Source: Galerina marginata
Taxonomy: Eukaryota > Basidiomycota > Agaricomycetes > Agaricales > Galerinaceae
Direction of reading: 5' to 3'
Assembly: GCA_023014335.1 (NCBI GenBank)
Contig: JAECYW010000013.1
Coordinates: forward strand, 1,116,001-1,180,000
DNA: 64,000 nt
The notes beneath the pieces are model-generated. The model ran no database searches, had not been told where the DNA came from, and saw nothing but the letters and a program-made list of their open reading frames with translations. This document shows, piece after piece, positions 12,401 to 22,250 of this stretch (the stretch's first letter is position 1; the number at the start of each line of letters is the position of its first letter). The translations under genes and the position numbers were made by a program.

Positions 12401-13797
12401 TTTGTCGAGGTTGGTCTTTTTTTGCTTTGCTCTGATTTTGAACTCGTGTCTGACAAAACCGCATCCCTTGTCACAGAGAGGCACGGCATACACCGCACCT
12501 GGCCTCGGACGGCGCAACCGCGCCCAGCGTCTGCTTGAGTACGCGGAACGACGCGCTGTCGTCCTGGGCCAACCGTGCACGCCGCTCTCCCGCCTCGCCG
12601 GCCGGAAGCGGCGGCGCGCGTACGACGGGTGGCCCGTGCTGCCCCGTAGACTACCCAATGCGACTGTGCTGGACGTCATACACGAGGTCGACGAGGACGC
12701 TGAGGTTGAGGTCGACGACACGCCTGCGTACCTGCAGCCGCTGAGAAGTAAGGACGAGGAGCGGATGATGGATGTGCGGACGATGGTGTTTGGGATGGGT
12801 GTTGCTGGGGATATGCTCATCGGGTATGTTCTTTAACGAGTTAGCTTTGCGATAGAGTGAGGTGTTGATGATGTCTGGATTTTACAGATACAAATACGTG
12901 CCTACTCTGCTTAAAGAGATGCTCTTCCCGTCACCTCGGTCGTCCGAGTCGGACGCTCCTCCGCCTAGGAAACGGAGGCGGACTCAGGAGGCGGAGGAAG
13001 ACGTAGAGATGGCAGACGCTGCTCTCTCTGCTCCTGCCCCTGCTACTACCCCGAACAATGACTCTTTGCGGGCCGTCATTCTGGAAACAGCCAAAGAGAG
13101 CTACCTGCTTACGCCGAGCTCGACGGAGTCAGAGATGGCCTACGATATTGCGCTGATCCTGGACGTGGAAGCCGAGGTGGTCGTCGAGGATGAGTCGGTC
13201 CCGATGGAAGTTGGTGCTGGAGAGGAGAAAGGATCTGTTAGCGAGGTCGACAAGCTTGTTGTGCAAAATGATCCTGCCTCAGAACCTGAGGCGGCTAAGA
13301 AACCGGATGCCGCCAAGCCCGACGACCCACCTACAACCCCAAAGAAACCTGCCTCAGCTTCTCTACCTGACATTACCCAACCAACTGTTTCACCCGAAAA
13401 TGCCACAAAACCCACGACTCCCACTGCTGAACCTGGCTCATCACCTCTACCACCATCCAGAGCGTCCCCCGTACACTCTCCCGAACCCGAACCACGAAAA
13501 GACGGCGCCGACCATGACGACGACGACGACGACGCGCCGCCATCCTCGCCGCTCCCTACTGACGCGGACACCTCCTTGGTGCAGGACAAGGCCTCCGTGC
13601 TTCTTGACGACGAACTGAGCAAGCCCCAGTTCGCTGTGCACCTTCTGCAGCGCAACCTCACAAAATCGATGTTCCGGTTCGCGGACGAGGGCGTGCATGT
13701 GCTCGATTCGGCGGGCGAGGGGATGGAGGCGGAGTGGGTTATCCAGGTGAAAAACTGGAAGTGGGCACCTAGAGGCGCCAAGGAGCGGCTGCTGTGA
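6495..13797 (+). CDS. RXT3: Rxt3-domain protein of the Rpd3L histone deacetylase complex, giant repeat-rich form
   Basis: Four exons: 6495-7647, 7761-12409, 12477-12823 and 12888-13797. They total 7,059 bases, giving 2,352 aa. The start MNVAALLQDSP directly follows non-coding sequence and is a sensible first Met. Residues about 1-1480 are low complexity: Pro/Ser-rich, then long Arg-Glu/Arg-Asp arrays, poly-Gln and His/Gln tracts. An acidic Lys/Glu coiled-coil-like stretch follows (about 1490-1640). The Rxt3 domain is at about 1665-1950; key blocks are RRVYTDDSDVFLCAIHSGW, LRIEVRVIRC and the later GLGRRNRAQRLLEYAERR. The C-terminus is Pro/Ser/Asp-rich. Rxt3 is a subunit of the large Rpd3 deacetylase corepressor in yeasts; a nuclear repression role is inferred from that. 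Yeast Rxt3 is only a few hundred residues, so this protein is several times longer. The GA-rich coding strand produces long false antisense frames. Confidence 0.88.
7491..7561 (+). repeat. GA-rich (GAGAGG-type) simple repeat inside RXT3
   Basis: This is a nearly pure purine tract of imperfect GAGAGG/GAGAGA units. In frame it encodes an Arg-Glu dipeptide array. The opposite strand is pure pyrimidine and is translated as a false Ser-Leu array. The tract is likely to vary in length between strains. Confidence 0.9.
10159..10308 (+). repeat. Long purine-rich Arg-Glu/Arg-Asp repeat tract inside RXT3
   Basis: About 150 bases consist almost only of G and A, in GGGAACG, GAGAGG and GGGATCG units. They encode alternating Arg with Glu and then Asp. 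Such polypurine mirror-like tracts can adopt triplex structures and slip during replication. It keeps frame throughout, so it is translated sequence rather than decayed repeat. Confidence 0.88.
10630..10710 (+). repeat. CAG/CAA trinucleotide repeat (poly-Gln) in RXT3
   Basis: Mixed CAG, CAA and CTC/TTC codons encode a Gln-rich stretch that runs into His-Pro-Gln repeats. Similar shorter CAG tracts occur near 6637-6652, 7449-7471 and 9850-9875. They are expected to be length-variable. Confidence 0.8.
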
Positions 13798-13933
13798 TCT
13801 TATTTATTTGCTGCTTTTTATCCTTTTGATCTTTTACTTTGCTTTTTATACTATTTTTTGCTCATCTGATTGTTGTCGTCTGACTAGTTGTAATCCTATC
13901 TCTCTGTTTCTTGGGTTGAAATGAACCATGCTA

Positions 13934-14581
13934 CAGTATTTAACGGGTACTTTGTACACTATGGGTCCTTTGTACAGTTGAGTTTTTTGAGGCTATCAGG
14001 TATGTCTACTATTTTATTTGGTTTCCTACATATGAGTACGGCCCATGGGCGATATAAAAGTACGGAACGGAGGGTAGAAATCAAGTGGGTCAGTGCCGGT
14101 GCCTGAGATACCCAAATTGGATGGTTTTCCGAAAATGGTATTTGGGTTCTTGAATAGCAATCATTGAAAAACTGGGAACTTTTTTACATTCAGGACATTA
14201 ATGCATTATAACCACATATTATACAAAAGAAATTAGGGGAATCGGATGCAAACTCGTTGAGAAAATGGCGAAATATCAACGGAAGAGGGGAAGGGGGGAT
14301 GCCGAGATTTGATAGCATTACAAATCAGGGTTAGGAAAAGCTGACCGGCAGATAAGTAAAAGCCGGTGTACAAAGTATTTATAAACGGGCTGCGAAAATG
14401 ACTTCGTCTTGAGGAGTGAATTACTCAACATGATGTTCTCTTGACGCTCTGAATTTTGGTACAAAAAACTATGAGATGTATAGCTACATGCTTATATAAC
14501 TTTATTGATATTTTATGGACAGCATCGTATGGAAAACTGAGCAAAGTTAATTTTGGTGTACAAAGTACCCGTTAAATACTG
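13934..14581. mobile_element. Tc1/mariner-type MITE with TA target duplication
   Basis: A 648-base AT-rich element. It has perfect terminal inverted repeats beginning CAGTATTTAACGGG (left, 13934-13959) and ending in the exact reverse complement (14556-14581). It is flanked by TA at 13932-13933 and 14582-14583, as expected for Tc1/mariner/pogo insertions. The mirrored match even includes C/G outside the TA on each side. Subterminal copies of a TTTGTACA-like motif occur at about 13969-13975 and 14364-14374. There is no transposase frame, so it is non-autonomous. It lies about 130 bases after the RXT3 stop and could affect its 3' end. Confidence 0.88.
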
Positions 14582-14584
14582 TAG

Positions 14585-15357
14585 TACAATGTAGAATGTG
14601 TTTTTGAGAATTGTATACTTTTGAAGGTCAAAAGTCAGGGTAGAGTAAGGTCCCGCTCTCTAGCCATAATTGACCTTCAAACGCCGAGGCCGGTGGCCGC
14701 GTCGCCACACATACTCCCACGCCGCGATTCTCACTGCTGCTCAACGCCCTCACGACCTGAAGACCAACAATCTCCCCTGCACAAATTGGCAGCGCAATGA
14801 CTTGAGCAGACTGTCAAAGCCGTGCCTTGATCATTCTACAAGTCGACAAGCATGTAGGCCCAGTGCCAAGTCGACTTACAAAAATGACGACGAAGCTTTG
14901 ATGAAACTCGTGTTGCGCTATCCTTCATACATAGGCTGCTCATCGGGCTCGCGCTTTTGAGGTTCACGGTGACAGTGACCCAGTGGCTCTGCTCCTCAGC
15001 TCAGGCATTACACGAAATACCAGTGGAACAAGCATTCAGCAACTCCAATTACTCGAACCATATTGGTTCCTATAATCCTATCGGCTCCGAATATGAGATT
15101 GATCTGCTACTTTGCCGCCATTGGCTGCATTGGAGTTCTCAATTAGAGATGGGAGAGTTGTTGCAATTCCCTTTACGCCACAATATATTCATGACCCACA
15201 GAAGGTTCGGCGTCATGCGAAAGAATACATTCCGACCGGAAGTCCTAACAAGTGCCGGCTTCGTTCATGAATATAAAGCCCTGGGTCGAAATTCCCGAGG
15301 TTTTTTGCCCTAGCTTCAGCCTAACGGACAACAAAAGCCCATCGAAAACTAACCAAT
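14585..15357. other. Intergenic region upstream of 7TM copy 2
   Basis: No convincing gene is seen. The part from about 15210 to 15357 matches the region upstream of 7TM copy 1 and should hold the shared ancestral promoter. Short frames at 14670-14960 and 14957-15313 show no family signature. Confidence 0.5.
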
Positions 15358-16658
15358 ATGCTGGTGCTTAGTTTCGAGCTCAAGCTGGCATTGAATGGTA
15401 CGTCGGTTCCATTTCCTATACTCAACACTCTGATTTCGAGGATCGTCTTGGAAGTTTTGGTCACGGCTCTTCAAGTGATGGCTATTGGCCTCACCTTATT
15501 CAGATTATATTACCGGAGGAGCATCCAACGACTTTGGTGGGACGATTACACCGCGGGTCTTGCCATATTCATTGACTTCGGTTACATGCCATTAATGTGG
15601 TTCCCATATGCACCTCCTGGTTCGTAAATCACCTATGCATTATAGACCGTCATAGTCACCCCGATGCCATCAACAGGGTCTAGGCTTCATTCCGATGCAG
15701 CTGTGGTAGTGTCATATTGGCTGTCTAACCTCTTTTTTTTTATCGGAATCTGGTGGGTGTCCTTCATTCAAGTTCGAGCCAGTTGGTCTGACCCATTTCA
15801 TTGCAAGGTCCGCTCGCATCAGCATAGCCCTGGCTATCGCCAGAGTTTTTCCGCCTGGGGACTTCACTCGAAAATTCACTATAGGACTGGCTTTATTCTT
15901 CGCCGCTCTTTCCACCACAATCACAGTTCAATTTGCTGTCGTTTGTGGCCGCCAGGCTGCCGTCAAAAACTTATCTAACAGTTCTAGCTGCTTCTGGAAT
16001 CTTGCGCTCAGAGCTGTAATCACGACAGGTATCTATGCTTTGAGTACCTTGAGTCCTTCAAGCCTGACTTGGATTTAAACCAAAAGCAAACTTTATCGCC
16101 GATTTATGCCTCGTTGCCACCCCGCTGTTTAAACTGTGGCATGTCAGGCTTCCAAGAAAGCAACGCCGCCTCATATTGGCAGGGTTCGCAGCTAGTGCGT
16201 TAACAACTACTGCCACGATTGGGTGTTCTATCGTCCAATTCGGACCCGCGAAGTGGGACCCTGCCAGACAGTATCTACGCGTCTTGTTCCGATACTTTGA
16301 GGTAAGCTGTGTTCGACGCAGTCAACCAATCAAATTCCGACTCAGTCATTTGATACCGCAGATGGCAATATGCCTTATAGCATGCAACCTTCTCGTGGTT
16401 ATTACCTACATTTACAACCGTCTTTCTACGCACGAGGCAGAACTCACAAGACCGACAGAACCCGAAACAGCAGAGACTAGCCGCGATAGAGAGCCAATTT
16501 CTCATTCTAACCAAGTGCCAAGTGAATCGGCACTCAGTACAATGGTTTTAACACAAATAACGGACGCATTCGTTTATACCAACACGAGCAGCATGCACCA
16601 TATCGAGTCATCGAGAGAAACCCAACCTTCCGATCACTCAAGTCACTCGTCCTCATGA
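15358..16658 (+). CDS. Fungal rhodopsin-like seven-helix membrane protein (copy 2)
   Basis: Exons are 15358-15397, 15455-15619, 15677-15752, 15808-16028, 16087-16301 and 16362-16658. They total 1,014 bases, giving 337 aa. The start is the ATG of MLVLSFELKLALN, matching copy 1. Seven helices can be read: around LVTALQVMAIGLTLF, AIFIDFGYMPLMW, VVVSYWLSNLFFF, GLALFFAALSTT, FIADLCLVATPLF, ILAGFAASALTTTA and CLIACNLLVVITY. The signature motifs RLWWDDY, ARISIALAIARVFPPGD, LWHVRLP and LFRYFE are kept. The N-terminus before helix 1 is very short and the tail is about 65 polar residues ending in Ser-rich sequence. The function is unknown; a plasma or internal membrane sensor is a guess from shape only. 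It converges on the F-box gene at 16937-18598. The model is firm because every splice junction matches the paralog. Confidence 0.9.
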
Positions 16659-16936
16659 GCCCTTTTATTCGTGTCAAATGAGAGAACATTGCCAAACCTA
16701 CTTCTGATGAACTCGGATTCTACATGTACATTAATCAAATTGCTATTAGACGATCAATGAATCCAGGCTTTTCAAGATGAACCCCTCCAGCTTTAAAGAA
16801 TTTAGAACATCGTTGATGCCAACAAATCTTGCAAGTTCAGCCAAAATACTGTCGAGAAATTTTCATCTGCAGAGAATTCACATGTACATTCGTCTTCTGC
16901 TTCTACACAACGTCCTCGTGTGTAAGCGGACAATTA

Positions 16937-18598
16937 TCAAAGTGCTTGGTGCTTAACCACATTTTCCCTGATATTTCGGTAGACCTTCAGCATATCTTCA
17001 ACCCCATCAAACCAATCGTGAGGCATAGAACTTGGATACACAAACTCGTCGAGGTGAGGGAAAAGACTGTGGATGTACTGAGAGACGGCGACAGCGTCTT
17101 TCGTGGACATTGTAGCAGCTTCTTGTGCTAGGTCATCGGGACAAGATGTCAAAGAAAGTAGCTGAAGCTTTTCCAGGCGATGGCGAAGCCAATACTTTGG
17201 ATCCGTTTCCTTTCCCCGCAGTGTTTCAATTTCACCTCTTCTAGTGATGCATTCAAGGGATAGAGCGAGCACCCTTAACTCGGGGCAATGATGACCAAAT
17301 ACACACAAGTCGTAAATTGTCAACCCTGTTTCTCCCGGCTTCACTCTGTCACAGGCCAGGAAAAGGGTTTCAAGTGTCCTCCATTCTCCATTTTGGCAAA
17401 GCCGCAGAAGTCTCGCAGAATTGAGATAGTCGATCGACATTTTTAGGTGCTTGAGTTGGTTGCAAGCACTCAATGGCATGAGTACCTTCCACGACATTCG
17501 TGCCCCTCTAGCCATATCCACTTGTATGGACTGCAGCGAAGACGCAGCATGATGCTCTATGAATTTCTCGAATGATTCTCTGGCCAGAGATGTTCGCATA
17601 TCTTCCGCAAAGCTGGTAAGAGAGATTTTGATGCGTGTGAGATTTGTCATAAACACATTCTGAAGAATGGCAAAAAGGTGTGCGGCAGGTCCAGTAATCT
17701 CAAGAGATTGAAGTGAAAGAGGATTAGTGGTTGACCTTGACGAGTAGTTGAAAGCAGAGTTTTCATCGAGTGTCAGGGCAAAGTGCTTGAGATTCGGCAG
17801 ACTGTCCAGCATATTGATGTCGAAGGTAGTACTTTCCAAGTCAAGTTGGAGAGTTTCTAAGACATTAAAATTGTCAATAAGATCGAGAGTCACGCTGCTT
17901 AAGCGGCCGGAGAGGTGAAGGTGCACAAGGAATCTTGCTTCAGATGGAATCCTATGAAGAAAGGATCCAGCGTAGACTTCGCGGGACGACATGATACCAT
18001 CAATGCGAACAGACGAGAGACTCGAAGACAGCGTGAGCAATAGTGTGTTGAGGTTGTCGCGATAGAGCTCCCCGAGAGCAGGTATCATTAGTGTCCTCAA
18101 TGACGGGAATAATTTGTGTTGAGAATATGAAATAGCGTCGTAGAGGTGAGTTGACACGTTTTGGTCAAAACGACTCAGCTTGAGGCGTCTAATACGACGT
18201 GTATAGAAGTTCAATCTTTCCAGATGTTTCTCCAGTACGACTTCCGTAGTAGTCTTCTCGATACAGAGCACTGGTTTAGCAGATCATTGCAATCGGCGTT
18301 GACTTGAACTCACATATAGGTTTTCCTCTGATACAAATGATAGGGTAGGAACCAATTTCAAAAGGGATACCCATGAGTCAAAGGAATTCCATAACACGTT
18401 CATCGCAGGTTCGAAGAACGTCTTGCATGTCAACGAGACCCAGAGAAGGTGTTGACTTTCTGGAGCTGGAATGCGCCACTCAAGATTTCCATCTCTCAGA
18501 GGCACATGGAAGAAGGAAAAGATTGGCTCTAGAAGGTCCAGGTTTCCTAATACTTGGGCTTGAGGAGAAGCAGCAAAAGAATCGGAGACAGTCGCCAT
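16937..18598 (-). CDS. F-box-like/LRR protein (copy 2)
   Basis: Two exons: 18598-18314 and about 18256-16937, giving 534 aa with the frame kept. The start is the ATG of MATVSDSFAA. The F-box-like region is at residues about 15-80 (LDLLEPIFSFF, then LLWVSLTCKTFFEPAMNVLW), followed by leucine-rich repeats to the end. The donor GTGAGT after EENLY is clear. The nearest acceptor (AACCAG) gives the wrong frame, while the next (ATCGAG) restores it, so the acceptor is an informed choice. The protein is probably a substrate adaptor for an SCF ubiquitin ligase; the target is unknown. It shares the C-terminal W..GV..ML..YR.IR signature with copies 1 and 3. Confidence 0.85.
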
Positions 18599-19110
18599 CG
18601 AGGTTGAGGTCCTAAGATCGGTAAAACGACGACATTCAGTTACACAAAAAGAGACTTCGAGTGGGGTTTGGATTGGGTTTGGACTCACGTGGGTCGAGGT
18701 AAAGATTTCTGTATCCTTTGGTAGATATAGAAGTAAAGCCAAACAAAGAAATCCAAACGCTTTGAAGCCAATTTGAAGCGATGCCGGGTGTTGAGGTTGT
18801 CGTACGTGGATGGGATGTACTGCCAATGAAAGCCGGCTCGGCATTGTACTGGTCAAGGTAAATTCAAATGTTTCTAATTATTTAAAATTACTAATTACTC
18901 GAATGCATGGACAGTGTAATCTCTGACGACCCAGGAAAGCCCAGGAATCGCATTGCAATGGCAGAAGGAAATTTGGCCAACGAACGATGCTCCCGTCCTG
19001 CGAGACCGGGACCAAAAGTTCTTGAGGAAATTTGAATTCAATGGAAACAATGTTCTCGGAGCTGGGTGCCATATCACCAGCTTTCCGATCTTTTCATGCT
19101 CACTTCTTTG
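18599..19110. other. Short intergenic stretch between F-box copy 2 and the P450
   Basis: This holds the upstream region of the F-box gene and the downstream region of the P450 gene. A - frame continues upstream of the F-box ATG to 18856 and contains a hydrophobic run, but its composition does not match copies 1 or 3. I regard it as an untranslated leader or chance. Confidence 0.5.
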
Positions 19111-21410
19111 TTAATTGCGATTAACTGCTTTGAGGATTAAAGGCATTTGATTGCCAGCTTTCGGATCTGATTTTAGTAGGGGTCGTTGAACAAGTCCCGC
19201 TTTCTTTATCACATCGCTTGCGGGCACGGCCAACTCGAATTCGAACGCTCTGATAAGAGTGAACAACAAGGCCTTCGTTCTACAAATAGAGATCTTAGGG
19301 TCCAATGAAGACTGATATTGAAAACAATACTTACTCAACAAGGGAAAAGCGATATCCAATGCATGCGCGAGGCCCGCCGAGGAAAGTCATCAGATTTCCC
19401 CAGACACCAGGGATAGTGCTAGCAGCTTCTGGGATCTCTTGCCATCGTTCTGGTCTAAAAAAGTCATTGGAATATCGGGAGACAATGGGAGGACAATCAC
19501 TCTTACCTGAACTCTAGAGCGTCTTCGCCCCAGATCGACTTGGCACGGTTTAAAGGAAGAATTGGAATCAATAGGTCTTCTCCTTTTCGTATCCTGCAGA
19601 GCAATCAAGTCAAAAACAGCTCGTTAATCTCGGGTGCCGAACAATCGTACCTTATCCTATCTAACATGTTCCCATATCTATCTTTGATCGGTTCGCTAAG
19701 TGGTATGATGTCGTCTTTCACGGCTGCACGCATAGTCGATGGCACTGGAGGATGAATTCTGAGAGTCTCTCGGACGACAGCATCGAGATATGGCAACGCG
19801 TTTAATTCATCCATAGTAGGATTGTCCGTTCCGACTGTAAGGAGTTCATGCCGTAACTTTGTTTGAGCTTCAGGACTTTGTGTCAGCGCGAATAGTGCCC
19901 AAGTAGTTGCCGAGCTTGAAGAGATAGTGGGTCATTTGACGGTCAAATTTCCAGAAGATGAAACCAACCTCGTTGTCTCATGCCCAGCGACGAGGAAGGT
20001 TGGAACCTCTATAAAAGTGAAAGCAGTAAGAACATAAAGAAGAAATCACAGATTCATTGCTTACGAGCAAGAACATCCTCATCTGTCAAGCGTTGACTTG
20101 GTGGCAAGTTCGTCGCTGTATTCGCTCTGACCAGCAAGGAAAGAAGATCGCGTCTCTGGGAGGTTTTTCCCTTGTCTCCTGCTAGCCCATTGTCGGTCTC
20201 AAGACCGGCTTTACTTTCTCGCAAGAGCTGCTTTCCAATGCGGGCCATTGTTTTGGACGCAACTTTAGTCTCGGCGTCTCCTTTAGCCCGCTAAGCAGAT
20301 TTTTAGGGTCAGAGATAAAGGGTTACTTATTAAAGTCGAACAATTAAATGAATGACGTACAAGGAAGCGGAAGGTAGGGATCATTCCCCGAATCATATGA
20401 ACTAAGCTCCTGCCTGTGCCAGAGTCGAAAATCGTGGAAAACGCTTCATTCAATTCGTTCTTCTTCGGGTCGGTCGTCAACGCATCAAACTTGTAACCGA
20501 ATCCTAGTGGGAATATCAGAAGTTTGACAGAGCAATAAGTGGGAAGCATTTACCAGCCAAACCGATAACGTCCAGAGTCATTTTGCTAAGCCAGGAAAGT
20601 ACCTCTACCCGGTCGGTTCCACCATCCTTAGCAATTTCTGAGGCCCAGATATCCCGAAGCTATTTATACACATTAACTCTAAAGCTTTTCAATAAACACG
20701 AGACTAATTTTCACCTGAATTGACTTGTCGACAAATATTTCAGTCAACTCCCTTATCTGTGCGGCGCCAAAGGCAGGGTTCTGTGGTGCCGAGTCAGGTC
20801 GTAGAAGGAAATCAAAAAAGGTCGGTATGCACCATAATTTTTCTCTGTTAATAATTTTCTTTGAATCAGCAATTACCTTCCGTCTGTGGAGGCATTTCCG
20901 CACGTACTTGTTGTTTGTGTTTGTCTTCCTCGACGACCAAAATACCATCACCCAAGATCTGACTGAGAGCGTAGCGTGCGATCTCGGGTCTCTGATAGAT
21001 GTAGTTATTCATCATGATATGGTTAATCGCCTTCACATCTGTCGTGTACAGACGGTTTAGCTAGATGGTCTTTCATATTAGTAAGAGCTCAGTCCGTAGA
21101 GACGGGCTTACTCCGAAGAGTCCTTTATATTTGATAGCTGGGCCATATTCCTCAACCCACTGCTCATGTAGGACCGAATTTTCCTACTCATCTCAAGTCA
21201 GTACGAAGAAAATGGGCGAATAAATCAACTTACAGCTTCCATAATTTCCTTGAGGTTCCCGTAAAACAGACTGGTGCTTGGAGGACCTGGAAGGTCATTT
21301 AAAGGTGATGTCCATTGACCGTAAATAAAGTCGAAGAATTTATAAACGACATAGATCCCTAAGGTCGCGACGAAAGAACCCAATAGCTGTTGATAGTTGA
21401 CGAGAAACAT
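19111..21410 (-). CDS. Cytochrome P450 monooxygenase, membrane-anchored
   Basis: The start is the ATG at 21410-21408 ([13 protein letters not shown]). An N-terminal membrane anchor and the proline-rich hinge DLPGPPS follow. Further exons run through [28 protein letters not shown] and [14 protein letters not shown] to the I-helix AGHETT (about 19970-19990). Then come the K-helix ETLR in [14 protein letters not shown], the PERF-region FRPERW, and the heme loop [13 protein letters not shown] with its cysteine ligand (about 19350-19390). The protein ends KAVNRN at a stop at 19111. All diagnostic motifs are intact, so it should be an active heme monooxygenase of the endoplasmic reticulum; the substrate cannot be told. 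About ten short introns are needed. One oddity is the exon join HKQQ/NPAFG near 20783-20910, where the usual four or so residues (RRVM-like) are missing from the simplest splice. I do not assign a CYP number. Confidence 0.88.
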
Positions 21411-22250
21411 ATCCTGGGAGCGGCGTAATGAACCTGACTTGGACTGCAGGCTATATATAAGTACTTGTCTCGCAATGGCTGTGGCATGTGCCGGCGGTAA
21501 ACGTACTTGGGCGGCTGGGAGTCCATCACGGTTTTGACAGGGCTGATGAGTATCAAACAAAAGACGCTGACATATAATTTTGAAATGTAATCAACACCAT
21601 CGGTTTGATCTGGCGTAAACTAGGCGATTTCCTCTTGAGTCGGTCACGGTCCTGTCCTGCTTGATTTCTGCAACTTATTCGTTCGGCACATCAGTGAAAG
21701 AGGATAGAAAGAAGCAAAGAAGTACGTACTTGGAGAGACTGAGTTGACAGTTCCGACTTGCTGGCACAAAATCGTTAAGGAGCAACTTTGTCCGACTCCT
21801 TTATACCTTCTGTTTACTTATTTTTATGAAGATCCAGTGCCATGCTTTGATTCGGAATCCGGAATTTGCTTGGAATTTGCTGTGCAGGCTAACGTTACAC
21901 ACAAGTTGCGCATCTACCCAACCCTCTTTTTGGGATGCTGACTCGGAGTACTATTAGAGAGTGCATTTTGGGAGAGCAACTAGTACCGTTGGCGGCTGGG
22001 CTCAGGTCTAGGTTCTTTTCGAGAATAATGACTCCAAGGTGGTCCTCGACGGGGGTCCTCGTTGGTCCTCGCTGCAATTGCTACCCGTGACATTGATGGA
22101 TCCATGGATAATTCAGAGTAACCTCTGCAGGGCAGTGCAGAGCGTTAGAGCCCTATTTCAGCAATCTGTCACATGCATGTCACTGCTTTGGATGTCAATA
22201 ACGCCTGCTGCTGCCGCCTGCGGCAGCATGGTGTCCTACGCTCAATACCA
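21411..22250. promoter_or_regulatory. Divergent promoter region between the P450 and kinase genes
   Basis: The P450 and the kinase are transcribed away from each other from this 840-base stretch, so it should contain both promoters. No coding frame with family features is seen. No specific binding site can be claimed. Confidence 0.4.

Larger units (their letters stand above)
15210..18598. repeat. Right arm of the inverted segmental duplication (7TM + F-box pair)
   Basis: This arm holds the mirror image of the arm at 2-2966: the 7TM gene on + and then the F-box gene on -, tail to tail with 278 bases between stops. The 7TM copies share five identical exon lengths and long stretches of near-identical protein (for example LILAGFAASALTTTAT in both). 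The F-box copies are clearly more diverged. Confidence 0.75.

Noticed and set aside
11447..12820. 457-codon - strand frame rich in Arg/Pro
   Set aside because: It is antisense to the RXT3 domain and introns. It has no domain of its own and is explained by GC-rich codon composition.
18600..18856. Upstream extension of F-box copy 2 with a hydrophobic segment
   Set aside because: Copies 1 and 3 show no such segment. The F-box-proximal ATG at 18598 gives the expected N-terminus.
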